Below are positions 1 to 7,399 of a stretch of DNA of 46,401 nucleotides, one piece after another. Position 1 is the first letter of the stretch. Each line of letters opens with the position of its first letter. The notes under the pieces are model-generated. The model was not told where the DNA came from. It did not search any database and saw only the letters and a list, made by a program, of their open reading frames with translations. Position numbers and translations under genes: made by a program. Source of the DNA: Candidatus Omnitrophota bacterium (lineage in GTDB: Bacteria; Omnitrophota; Omnitrophia; Omnitrophales; Aquincolibacteriaceae); NCBI GenBank assembly GCA_903856085.1, contig CAIOAT010000004.1, forward strand, positions 84,722-131,122. The letters run 5' to 3'.

Positions 1-2897
1 AGGAGCTGCCTCGCGCAGCGCAGACGCTTCTCGAAAAACTCGAAGAGATCGACGCGGAGGCCTGGGGACGATTCCTGGGCAACAAAACATGGGATTGGAA
101 GACGTTCCGGGATTTTAAGGATTGGAGCGCCCTTTATAAAGGAAAGCGGAAAGCAGGATGGAAAGAGTGGCGCGCGCTTCTGGAGGATCTTGCGGCGCTT
201 CGTCTGGGGCCGCTTGCCGCACCCTGGAAGGAAAAATTCGAATCTCTGGCGCTTGCTTTCGAGGCGGCCTATAGCGCCAAAAAAAAGGAAAAAGGCTTTT
301 TGGATTTTGATGATCTGCAGATGAAAGCCGTGAAACTTTTCCGGGGGGAGAAACCAGCGCTCCGTAAGCTTCGGCAGCGATATCAGCGTAAATTCAAATT
401 CATCCTGGTCGATGAATTCCAGGACACAAACTTTCTCCAGATGGAATTCGTCGAACTTCTTTCGTCCGGAAACAATCTTTTTATGGTGGGCGATTTTAAA
501 CAGTCGATCTACGGGTTTCGCGGCGCGGAACCGGGGATCTTTCTTGCCAAAGAAAAGCTTTATGCGGATGGCGTGGAAGGGGAGCGGATCTTTCTCGTTG
601 AAAGTTTCCGTAGCGATCCTCCCGTGCTTGATTTTGTGAACGGGTTCTTTAAAACACTTTGGGCGGAGGACCCTTTTCCTTTTGAGCCGCTTGTTGCGAA
701 CCCTTCCACGCTCCGGAGGTGTGAGAGTGTGCCGGCGGTTGAAGTGCTTGTGACCGAGCTGAAAGAAGATGAGGATATGCGCTGCGCCCGTCTGCGTGAG
801 GCCCGGGCGATCGCGGCACGAGTCTGTGAGCTCCATGAAAAAGACAAAATCCCGTATGGTGATATCGCGGTGCTTTTTCAGGCCATGACCTTGAGCGGTA
901 TCTATGAGGACGCGTTTAAATCCGTCAGCGTGCCTTACTTTATTGTTGCGGGCCGTGGATTTTACGAGCAGCCAGAGATCCAGGACATGATGAGTTTTCT
1001 TTCACATCTTGAGAGGCCGCTTGCGGATATTCCTCTGGCCGCGACGCTTCGCTCTCCGCTTTTCCATATCACGGATGACACACTATTTTGGCTGTCCCGT
1101 CAGGCTAAGGAAAAGCATGAAGACGCACCTCTTTATCATGCGGTGAAAACGTTTGAATCTGTCAAAGAGATCTTTCCCGATCAAAGGACACGCCTTGAGG
1201 CATTCTTGAGACTTAGGCGCGCGCTGGGGGATCTCAAAGACCGGATCCCGCTTTCGGAATTGATCGACAAAATACTCGAAGGTACGGGCTATGAGCTTTC
1301 TGTTCTCATGGACCCGAGAGGTGTGCGCCGGTACGCGAATCTCAAGAAACTCATTGCCATGGTGAGGGAATACGAGACCTACGAACGAATGTCGCTTGCA
1401 GCTTTTTTGAATATTCTGAAGCGGCTGAAGGCTCAAGAGGTTCGCGAATCCGAGGCGCAGATCGCGCTTGAAACGAGCGTGGAGGCGGTGCGCATGATGA
1501 GCGTGCACGCGGCCAAAGGCTTGGAATTCCCGGTTGTGTTCGTGGCGGACATGGGTCATCAAGGGTCGCGGTCGGATTCCAAGGCAGTGATCGCCCATGC
1601 GGCGGATGGTTACGCCATGCAGGTGCCCGATGAAAATGATTCCCAGATGCAAAAGCCCTATTTTTTTCAGTGGGTAGACCGCGAGATTGCCAAACGCGAC
1701 GAAGAAGAATGGAAGAGGCTTTTTTATGTGGCGGTAACGCGTGCGAAGTCGCGTCTTTTCTTAAGCGGCGTCCATAAAAAGAAAAAAGAGGCCAAAGAGA
1801 ATTACCGGGAAATGGCTTCCTGGATGGATTGGGCTATGGCAATTTGCGAGGAGCTTCCGGTCCTTGCTCAAGATTCTCTTAAAGGGTTGACGAGGACTGC
1901 CCCCACTTCCACGGCGTCGGGTATCGGGACGGTCAAAATATCTCACGACATCGAATATCCGGTGGAACCGCGCGGCCGGACGAAAGAAGATCTCCGCGAG
2001 AAAGTGGAAGTTGCCATAAGAAATATGAAATGGAACAAAAATGCTTCTTTGGGGCACGGGGAACACGGGTCGGGTTCTTTATCCCCCCGCAGCATCGATC
2101 TTCCGGTTTCGGCGTATGTGCTTTTCCAAAAAGATCCTAAGGAGTTTTGGCGGACGTATCAAGTTGGCTGGACGGTCCTTGCCCAGGATTCTTTTGAAGG
2201 GCTGACAGGGACCGCCCCAATTTCTGCTACGCAAAAATTGACAAGTATTGGGACGGTCGGGGAGAACGAGTGGGTTGGCGAAGGCGCGATTTTTAGAGAA
2301 GATGATTTTTCTGCCGCTGATTTTGGCACGGCGATGCATGGATTTTTTGAACATCTGGAGTTTGAAAAGCCCGAACGCTTTCTGGAGCCACAGGCGCTGG
2401 AGCGTGTTTTCGGCCGTTTTGGAAAAGATGCCGTAAGCGACGCGAAGAAGATCATTCAAGATTTTATGAAACAGCCGATTTTTCACGAGCTTGGAAAAGC
2501 CAAGCAGGTCAAACGCGAGATCGATTTTGTGTTAAACGAGCGACGCGGGCTCATCCATGGCAAGATCGATATTTTGTTTGAGGACGGGAAAGGCCAGTGG
2601 CATATCTTGGATTACAAGACTGCAGCGGGTGATGAAGAGGCGGCTCGTAAGAGCGCTTACGATCTTCAGCTGGAGATTTACACGCTCGCGGCCGAGAGGA
2701 TTCTGAAACTTCCGGTTCGTTCTGCTATTATTTACTACCTCAAAAATCAAAAAGCTGTGACGCTGCCGTTTCCCGCGGAAAAGTCCGGAGCTTTTTTCGA
2801 TGGCCTGGAGAAGAAAATCTGCGCTCTGCAGCAGCAGATCCTTGATTATTCCAACGGGCGGATGACAGAAGAGTCTGAATTAAAGGAAGTCTTATGA
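1..2897 (+). CDS. AddA/UvrD-type ATP-dependent helicase-nuclease, 5' end cut by window
   Basis: The reading frame is open from base 3, so about 964 residues are visible and the N-terminus lies outside the window. Superfamily 1 helicase motifs appear in order: DEFQDT (Walker B/motif II, about residues 137-142), GDFKQSIYGFRGA (motif III), SFRSDPPVL (IV), MSVHAAKGLEFPVVFV (V) and FYVAVTRAKSRL (VI, about 577). A RecB-type PD-(D/E)XK nuclease follows, with FGTAMHGFFEHL (about 774), GKIDILF, LDYKT and a Q...Y motif (LQLEIYTLA). The family processes double-strand DNA ends for RecA-dependent repair, usually with an AddB partner, which may be upstream. Between helicase and nuclease domains are two related inserts (about residues 620-644 and 725-752) that match intergenic palindromic repeats of this genome. 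The stop overlaps the next ATG (ATGA). AddA versus another UvrD-nuclease fusion is not settled. Confidence 0.88.
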   Translation, partial: ELPRAAQTLLEKLEEIDAEAWGRFLGNKTWDWKTFRDFKDWSALYKGKRKAGWKEWRALLEDLAALRLGPLAAPWKEKFESLALAFEAAYSAKKKEKGFLDFDDLQMKAVKLFRGEKPALRKLRQRYQRKFKFILVDEFQDTNFLQMEFVELLSSGNNLFMVGDFKQSIYGFRGAEPGIFLAKEKLYADGVEGERIFLVESFRSDPPVLDFVNGFFKTLWAEDPFPFEPLVANPSTLRRCESVPAVEVLVTELKEDEDMRCARLREARAIAARVCELHEKDKIPYGDIAVLFQAMTLSGIYEDAFKSVSVPYFIVAGRGFYEQPEIQDMMSFLSHLERPLADIPLAATLRSPLFHITDDTLFWLSRQAKEKHEDAPLYHAVKTFESVKEIFPDQRTRLEAFLRLRRALGDLKDRIPLSELIDKILEGTGYELSVLMDPRGVRRYANLKKLIAMVREYETYERMSLAAFLNILKRLKAQEVRESEAQIALETSVEAVRMMSVHAAKGLEFPVVFVADMGHQGSRSDSKAVIAHAADGYAMQVPDENDSQMQKPYFFQWVDREIAKRDEEEWKRLFYVAVTRAKSRLFLSGVHKKKKEAKENYREMASWMDWAMAICEELPVLAQDSLKGLTRTAPTSTASGIGTVKISHDIEYPVEPRGRTKEDLREKVEVAIRNMKWNKNASLGHGEHGSGSLSPRSIDLPVSAYVLFQKDPKEFWRTYQVGWTVLAQDSFEGLTGTAPISATQKLTSIGTVGENEWVGEGAIFREDDFSAADFGTAMHGFFEHLEFEKPERFLEPQALERVFGRFGKDAVSDAKKIIQDFMKQPIFHELGKAKQVKREIDFVLNERRGLIHGKIDILFEDGKGQWHILDYKTAAGDEEAARKSAYDLQLEIYTLAAERILKLPVRSAIIYYLKNQKAVTLPFPAEKSGAFFDGLEKKICALQQQILDYSNGRMTEESELKEVL
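1859..1934 (+). repeat. Palindromic element copy A, in frame inside the helicase-nuclease gene
   Basis: This 76 bp segment has two nested inverted repeats. GTCCT...AGGAC bounds the left half, with inner CAA...TTG. The right half runs from ACTGCCCC to GGGACGGT. It encodes VLAQDSLKGLTRTAP and what follows, and is read in the same frame as copy B 315 bp downstream. The arrangement matches intergenic palindromes elsewhere in the window. It sits in the linker between helicase motif VI and the nuclease domain. Confidence 0.65.
2174..2258 (+). repeat. Palindromic element copy B, in frame inside the helicase-nuclease gene
   Basis: This 85 bp segment has perfect arms GGTCC/GGACC with inner GCCC/GGGC, then ACCGCCCCAAT paired with ATTGGGACGGT. 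The second half shares the blocks CCCCAAT, GC, ATTGA and GTATTGGGAC with the intergenic copy at 40996-41040. It encodes VLAQDSFEGLTGTAP and what follows, closely related to the peptide of copy A. No stop codon is introduced. Confidence 0.7.
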
Positions 2898-3544
2898 AGA
2901 AACTTATTCTCTATGATCTTGATGGGACGCTGGTGGATACGCGCCGGGATATCATTAACGGCGTACGGTACGCGCTTGAGACGTTGAAGGGTCCGGATCT
3001 CACGGATGATGAGATCAAGGATTGTGTCGGCACCGGACTTCACGCGCTTATTAAACAGGTGTTCCGTACGGAGGATGAAAAGCTTGCGGACCAAGGCTCC
3101 AAGCTTTACCGGGAGCATTACAAAAAACACATGCTCGATCACACGCATCTTTATGCCGGGGCGCGCGAGTTTCTTGAATATTTTAAGGATCGTAAGCAAG
3201 CGGTCATCACGAATAAACCGAACCCCTTTTCCTCGCAGATCCTAGAGGCGCTTGGCGTGGCGCATTATTTTATTGCGATCCTGGCGGGGGACAACGGTCT
3301 TCCTTTTAAACCCGATCCGGCGGCGATCCGTCATTTGATGGAGGCGGTGAATGCGACGGAAGAAGAAGTGATTTTCGTAGGAGATAGCCCGATTGATATT
3401 CAGGCCTCGCGGAATGCGGGGGTTGAAGTCGTGACGCTTTCGCACGGGTTCGCGAGTGAAACGACTCTGATCGAAGCGAAACCCGATCACATCGTCCGCG
3501 ATTTCGCGGAGCTGACAAAACTTGCGGAGAAAATGAACTGGTAA
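2894..3544 (+). CDS. HAD-superfamily hydrolase, phosphoglycolate phosphatase-like
   Basis: A 216-residue soluble HAD phosphatase. Motif I is DLDGTLVDT, with the nucleophile Asp8 and acid/base Asp10. Motif II is VITNKP, motif III the Lys in KPDP, and motif IV GDSPID. The helical cap between motifs I and II is the Gph/PGMB subfamily type. The likely reaction is hydrolysis of a small phosphate ester. Phosphoglycolate, formed from 3'-phosphoglycolate ends during DNA repair, is a plausible substrate because the gene is translationally coupled to the helicase-nuclease (4 bp overlap). The substrate cannot be read from the sequence, so no symbol is given. Confidence 0.85.
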   Translation: MKKLILYDLDGTLVDTRRDIINGVRYALETLKGPDLTDDEIKDCVGTGLHALIKQVFRTEDEKLADQGSKLYREHYKKHMLDHTHLYAGAREFLEYFKDRKQAVITNKPNPFSSQILEALGVAHYFIAILAGDNGLPFKPDPAAIRHLMEAVNATEEEVIFVGDSPIDIQASRNAGVEVVTLSHGFASETTLIEAKPDHIVRDFAELTKLAEKMNW

Positions 3545-3558
3545 CCATGAGACCTCGC

Positions 3559-3576
3559 CGCTTTGCAGGCGGCGGA
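3559..3576 (+). other. Short GC-rich hairpin between phosphatase and trmI
   Basis: GCCGC, a loop of about seven bases, then GCGGC in the 62 bp gap. No T-run follows, so it is not a convincing terminator. It could be an mRNA processing or stability hairpin. Confidence 0.3.
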
Positions 3577-3606
3577 AGGGTTTGCGGAAAAGGATGGTAA
3601 ATTTTT

Positions 3607-4503
3607 ATGAAAGAAGATAGTGTACCCGCCATGAATGAGACCCTAGCGCAACAAATTCCAGGAGCCATTGCCGAAGGCGATTTGGTCCTCGTATGGTTTG
3701 ATGACGAGCGTACCTACATGATCGATGTGACGCGCGGCAAACGTGTGTCAATCCATTGCGGGAAACCCCTCTCGGTGGACGATTGGATCGGCCAGCCATT
3801 CGGCAAGAAGATCATTTGTGAGCACGGTTTTTGTTATCTTCTCAAGCCTACACTGGAAGATCTTATGATGAAGGCCTCACGCGAAAGCGGCATCATCTAT
3901 CCCAAAGATGCGGCGCTTCTTATCATGAAGGCCGGTATTCACAGCGGTTCCAAAGTTATGGAGATCGGTACCGGCTCTGGGTCACTCACCATGGCGCTCG
4001 CGCAGGCCGTGGCGCCTTCCGGTCATGTTTTTTCCTATGATCGGCGCGAAGATCTTCCGAAAAATGCGTATAAGAATATTCAACGCGCAGGACTTAGCAG
4101 TTTTGTCACGTTCTGTCAGCGACAAGCCATGGAATCCTTTTCGGAAAAAGATTTTGATGCCGTGACCCTGGATATCCCGCAGCCTTGGGAAGAAGTCACG
4201 GTTGTGAAACAAGCGCTCAAACCCGGCGGACGTTTGGTGAGTCTGAATCCAACTTTCAATCAAATCGAGAAAATGGCGGAGGCGCTTCGCGAGCAGGGTT
4301 TTATTCTTGTGGAAGCCCGGGAGCTTTTGGAGCGTGAGATCCTCGCACGTGCCGGAAAGACGCGCCCGGTTCAGCGCATGATCGGGCATACGGAATTTAT
4401 GCTTTTTGCCGTCCGGCCCGCGGATGAGGTCGTAGTCCCTTCAGGAGAGCCGCTTGTTTGTCCCGAAGACCCCGCGCCATCCAGTAACGAGATTTCTCAT
4501 TGA
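3607..4503 (+). CDS. trmI: tRNA (adenine-58-N1)-methyltransferase, TrmI family
   Basis: A 298-residue class I SAM methyltransferase of the TrmI/Gcd14 family, which methylates A58 in the T loop of tRNA. An N-terminal beta domain precedes GIIYPKDAALLI, the family's YPKD segment. The SAM-binding motif I is MEIGTGSGSLTMAL (about residue 118). The LDIPQPW segment matches the family's catalytic LDxPxPW. The length is close to bacterial TrmI. The ATG at 3607 is used; an in-frame ATG at 3634 has no better ribosome site. The last 20 or so residues, rich in Pro, Ser and Glu, look like a disordered tail. Confidence 0.85.
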   Translation: MKEDSVPAMNETLAQQIPGAIAEGDLVLVWFDDERTYMIDVTRGKRVSIHCGKPLSVDDWIGQPFGKKIICEHGFCYLLKPTLEDLMMKASRESGIIYPKDAALLIMKAGIHSGSKVMEIGTGSGSLTMALAQAVAPSGHVFSYDRREDLPKNAYKNIQRAGLSSFVTFCQRQAMESFSEKDFDAVTLDIPQPWEEVTVVKQALKPGGRLVSLNPTFNQIEKMAEALREQGFILVEARELLEREILARAGKTRPVQRMIGHTEFMLFAVRPADEVVVPSGEPLVCPEDPAPSSNEISH

Positions 4504-4528
4504 TTTCAAAAATTCAATCTGATACACT
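4500..4528 (+). promoter_or_regulatory. Possible sigma-70 promoter for the PG-binding lipoprotein
   Basis: TTGATT (4500-4505) and TACACT (4523-4528) are 17 bp apart, with a likely start about 55 bp upstream of the lipoprotein ATG. The match is moderate only. Confidence 0.3.
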
Positions 4529-4588
4529 TTAACCCTGCGAACGTAATAATTTTTCTAACCAACGCATAGACCTACAGGAGAAAAGACG

Positions 4589-5059
4589 ATGGGAAAAGCT
4601 ACACGTTTAACAATGCTGATGTTGATGATCGGCTTGATCGCTTTGAGCGGTTGCGCCTCAAGAAAAACCGGGAAGAAAGTGGACACGCTTCAGGCGCAAG
4701 TGAACGCAATGACCGATGAGCTCGTGCGTTTGGATCAGTCGCTCCAGGATACTCGCGCAGCAGTTCAGGCCCAAGAGGGCGGAAGCGGTGTTTCGCAATC
4801 CGGAGCTGTTTCTTCGGGTAAAGGTGCTTCGGTAGGCGGTATGTATCGCACGCCGTCCGGTTTTGAGGTTCCTTCGGTGAACATCCAGAAGGCTCTTAAA
4901 AAAGCTGGTTATTACAACGGCGCTCTTGACGGCAAGGTCGGTCCGGGAACTCGTGACGCGATCGCTGCTTTCCAGAAGGACAATGGTCTTAAGGCGGATG
5001 GCGTTTGCGGTAGCGGAACTTGGGCCAAGCTCAAGAGTTACCTCGAATCCATTAAGTAA
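4589..5059 (+). CDS. Peptidoglycan-binding lipoprotein
   Basis: A 156-residue protein with a lipoprotein signal peptide: charged start, hydrophobic core and lipobox LSGC, acylated Cys22. A short heptad-like helix follows (about residues 30-60, VDTLQAQVNAM...), resembling the coiled coil of Lpp-type lipoproteins. A Gly/Ser-rich linker leads to a C-terminal PG_binding_1 domain (about 95-152) with the usual AGYYNGALDGKVGPGTRDAI signature. It probably tethers the outer membrane to the wall. The ribosome site AGGAG lies about 9 bp before ATG. A strong terminator follows, so it appears monocistronic. The next gene is also a wall protein. Confidence 0.85.
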   Translation: MGKATRLTMLMLMIGLIALSGCASRKTGKKVDTLQAQVNAMTDELVRLDQSLQDTRAAVQAQEGGSGVSQSGAVSSGKGASVGGMYRTPSGFEVPSVNIQKALKKAGYYNGALDGKVGPGTRDAIAAFQKDNGLKADGVCGSGTWAKLKSYLESIK

Positions 5060-5085
5060 ACTGTAAATTTTTTAGGGTTTTCCAA

Positions 5086-5126
5086 AAAGGGGCAGTCTCG
5101 GTAATCGGGACTGCCCCTTTCTTTTT
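5086..5126 (+). terminator. Rho-independent terminator after the lipoprotein gene
   Basis: GGGGCAGTC (5089-5097) pairs perfectly with GACTGCCCC (5109-5117) across an 11-base loop. The stem is extended by AAA/TTT and followed by TTTCTTTTT. Confidence 0.93.
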
Positions 5127-5130
5127 GTCA

Positions 5131-5161
5131 AAAGGTGCAGGGGGCCATTTCGAACACCTTT
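5131..5161. other. Perfect 7 bp inverted repeat upstream of the SpoIID-like gene
   Basis: AAAGGTG (5131-5137) and CACCTTT (5155-5161) are perfect inverted arms around a 17-base spacer. It could be a weak hairpin or a dyad operator. There is no further evidence. Confidence 0.3.
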
Positions 5162-5214
5162 AATCTTTAAGTGAATGAGAATCAGTGCTGTCCCTTTTGT
5201 TTTCCGAACTTCCT

Positions 5215-5223
5215 TGTTACAAT
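5215..5223 (+). promoter_or_regulatory. Extended -10 promoter of the SpoIID-like gene
   Basis: TGTTACAAT is an extended -10 (TGn + TACAAT), ending 9 bp before the chosen ATG. There is no good -35. Transcription should start about 2-3 bases before the ATG, giving a nearly leaderless mRNA. Confidence 0.45.
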
Positions 5224-5232
5224 ACACGCCTT

Positions 5233-6444
5233 ATGTCATCCCGCATCTTTCGATCCGTCATGTTTGCCGCGCTCTTTTTCTCTGCGATCGCTCCGGCGTT
5301 TTCCGCCGAACCACTAAGAGATCTTTCCATGGCATTGCCGCAGGACCTCAAGGCTTTGAGCAAGATCCGTATTCTTGTTCAGCGCGATAAACCCCAGGTC
5401 AAAGTCAGTACCACGGCTCCGTTCGAAGTGTTTGATGACCAGGGACATTCGATAACGCACGGGGAGAAACTCGCCGGGGCGACCGTGAAGCCTGTTGGAC
5501 AGGGAATTCAATGGTGGGATCAGGTTGTTCCCACGCGCTTTCTCGTCGTGAAAAGCATAGGCAACGGCATACGGGTCGGGGCGAGTGGAGTTTATCGTGA
5601 CGAAATTCTGGTCTACAGGAATTCGAAGGGAAGCTTGGATGTCATTAGCAGGCTTGAGTTGGATGATTATTTAAAAGGCGTGATCCCGTTCGAGGGGAAT
5701 CCCACATGGGCTCTCGAATCACTCAAGGCGCAGGCTGTTGTGTCACGCACGTTCGCACTCACCAAGATGCTTGCTCGCCAAAAAGAGGAATACGATGTGT
5801 CGGCCGGTTTCACGAGCCAGGTTTATGCCGGTAAGCAGATCGAAAATGAGCGGACGAATCAGGCCGTGGATGCGACACGCGGGGAAGTCCTTCTCTATAA
5901 AGGGAAGATCTTCCCGGCTTATTTTCATTCGACATGCGGAGGCGCGACAACGGCGGCCGATCTTGTGTGGCGCGTGAAGCCGCTTCCGCCGTTGGGCGGC
6001 GTGGAATGTAAATTTTGTCAGCGCTCACCGCATTATAAATGGGAAGCCTTGGTAACGCCTGCGGAGATCAAGGAAAAGCTCGCCAAGCAGGAAATGCCGG
6101 TCAGCGAAGTGCTTGGCATCCATACGGATAAGATCGACAAAACCGGTCGCGCGCATAAGCTTGTGATCAAAAGCACCTGGGCGGAAAAGACCGTGGATGC
6201 GGATGCGTTCCGGGTGTGGATCGATCCGATGCGTCTCAAAAGCAATCTGATCACACGGATTGGGACCCGCGATGGATCTTTCTTGTTCAAAGGGAAAGGG
6301 TGGGGCCATGGCGTGGGGATGTGCCAGTATGGGATGAAATATCTCGGCGAACTTGGCTATGGCTATCAGGAGATTTTAGGGTATTATTACCCTGGCGCAG
6401 AGGTCACGAGATTGAAAGACTTCGAAGAAGACCCGCATTTTTAA
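5233..6444 (+). CDS. SpoIID/LytB-domain protein, exported
   Basis: A 403-residue protein. The ATG at 5233 is chosen because it gives a clean signal peptide (MSSRIFRSVMFAALFF, cleavage near AFSA) and follows a -10 box; an upstream in-frame GTG at 5185 would put extra residues before the signal. The SpoIID/LytB domain covers roughly residues 110-395, with RLELDDYLKGVIPFE, LKAQAVVSRTFAL, FHSTCGGATT and WGHGVGMCQYG. In Bacillus, SpoIID is a lytic transglycosylase acting on denuded glycan during sporulation. Homologues are common in non-spore-formers, where they probably trim wall glycan. Neighbouring the PG-binding lipoprotein supports a wall role. The end overlaps no other gene. Confidence 0.88.
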   Translation: MSSRIFRSVMFAALFFSAIAPAFSAEPLRDLSMALPQDLKALSKIRILVQRDKPQVKVSTTAPFEVFDDQGHSITHGEKLAGATVKPVGQGIQWWDQVVPTRFLVVKSIGNGIRVGASGVYRDEILVYRNSKGSLDVISRLELDDYLKGVIPFEGNPTWALESLKAQAVVSRTFALTKMLARQKEEYDVSAGFTSQVYAGKQIENERTNQAVDATRGEVLLYKGKIFPAYFHSTCGGATTAADLVWRVKPLPPLGGVECKFCQRSPHYKWEALVTPAEIKEKLAKQEMPVSEVLGIHTDKIDKTGRAHKLVIKSTWAEKTVDADAFRVWIDPMRLKSNLITRIGTRDGSFLFKGKGWGHGVGMCQYGMKYLGELGYGYQEILGYYYPGAEVTRLKDFEEDPHF

Positions 6445-6466
6445 CGAGAGCCCATTATTGGAGTGT

Positions 6467-6515
6467 GCCCGCCCTGATTCTTGTTGAGAGAAATCAAGGA
6501 AATCAGGATGGGTGC
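6467..6515. repeat. Imperfect palindrome upstream of the tRNA gene
   Basis: CCTGATT (6473-6479) pairs with AATCAGG (6501-6507). CCC and GGG extend the arms beyond a 2-base mismatch. The size and the CCGCCC...AGAAAT...GGG layout recall the palindromic element family of this window, but similarity is weak. Confidence 0.3.
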
Positions 6516-6551
6516 CAGTTTTTATCAAGAAAAAGAAAATGAAGGTTACTA

Positions 6552-6625
6552 GCGCCCGTAGCTCAATTGGATAGAGCGTCGCCCTCCGAAGGCGAAGGCT
6601 GGCAGTTCGACCCTGCCCGGGCGCA
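6552..6625 (+). tRNA. tRNA-Arg, anticodon CCG
   Basis: A 74-base cloverleaf. Acceptor stem GCGCCCG/CGGGCGC, D arm GCTC...GAGC, anticodon stem TCGCC/GGCGA with loop CTCCGAA (anticodon CCG), five-base variable region, T arm GGCAG/CTGCC with loop TTCGACC, and discriminator A. CCA is not encoded. It should read CGG arginine codons. Confidence 0.96.
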
Positions 6626-6682
6626 CTCTTTGAATTTTTTTGAGAAATTCAGAACTTTCCTGACGAAGGAGCAATTCCTCCC

Positions 6683-7366
6683 ATGAAAACTTCAAAAATA
6701 TTTAATATGGTTTCGATCGGGATTCTGACAGTTGCGGTTGTACTGGCGGGGATGGGCGTGAACCAGTGGATCCAGCGGGAGCGTGTCCTGCGCAAGATCA
6801 TTGAGAGGCTTCACGCGGACACGCGCATGGCGGACGTGCTCGTGACCAAAAGCGAATTTGATGAAGCCACAAAAAAGATCAAGACCACGATCAAGTTCCT
6901 GGAATATGACGCTCAAGGGAAGCCGCTTGAGCCGAAATATTTTACGTTTGCGGGAAATATCATCCAGTTTCAGTCGCTTGTGATCCGGTTTAACGACAAG
7001 CTGGTCGAAGCCGGGGATCGTTTGCGGGGCAAAAGCGCCGCGTTTTTTATGAGAGCATTTGTGCTGGACGGGGCAAGGACCCAGGAATTTGATATCACGA
7101 AAGCGAATGAAGTTCCGGGAGGCTACCGGGTTTCCGAAAAGGCGAACGAGTTTGAAATGAAACTGTGGCAGGAATTCTGGAATTATGCGCTCGATCCCAA
7201 GAAACGCGAACATGCCGGGATCAAGAATGCGCAGATCGAGGCGCCGGGGTCCATGTTTCTTCCGGGCACCATTTATACTTTGAAGATCGAGCATGACGGC
7301 GGTCTCCGTATCGACGCCAGCCCCGTTCCCGAGATCCTCAAGGGAGAAAAGGTAGATAGGACATAG
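6683..7366 (+). CDS. Membrane-anchored protein of unknown function
   Basis: A 227-residue protein that I do not recognise. One N-terminal membrane segment (about residues 9-27, VSIGILTVAVVLAGMGV) with positive charges before it is followed by a helix (about 30-45) and a mixed alpha/beta soluble part without cysteines. Topology suggests a periplasmic or outward-facing domain held by a signal anchor. The ribosome site AAGGAG lies about 12 bp before the ATG. The last codons and stop lie inside a period-7 repeat. It sits between tRNA-Arg and queA and could be co-transcribed with queA, but nothing ties it to tRNA modification. Confidence 0.7.
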   Translation: MKTSKIFNMVSIGILTVAVVLAGMGVNQWIQRERVLRKIIERLHADTRMADVLVTKSEFDEATKKIKTTIKFLEYDAQGKPLEPKYFTFAGNIIQFQSLVIRFNDKLVEAGDRLRGKSAAFFMRAFVLDGARTQEFDITKANEVPGGYRVSEKANEFEMKLWQEFWNYALDPKKREHAGIKNAQIEAPGSMFLPGTIYTLKIEHDGGLRIDASPVPEILKGEKVDRT

Positions 7367-7383
7367 GGGTTAGGGAATAGGAA
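7356..7383. repeat. Degenerate heptamer array over the end of the unknown gene
   Basis: Four tandem 7-mers, ATAGGAC, ATAGGGG, TTAGGGA and ATAGGAA. The stop codon of the preceding gene (7364-7366) is inside the array, so its last residues (VDRT) are repeat-encoded. Confidence 0.55.
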
Positions 7384-7399
7384 AAACTATCCGGTAGAC

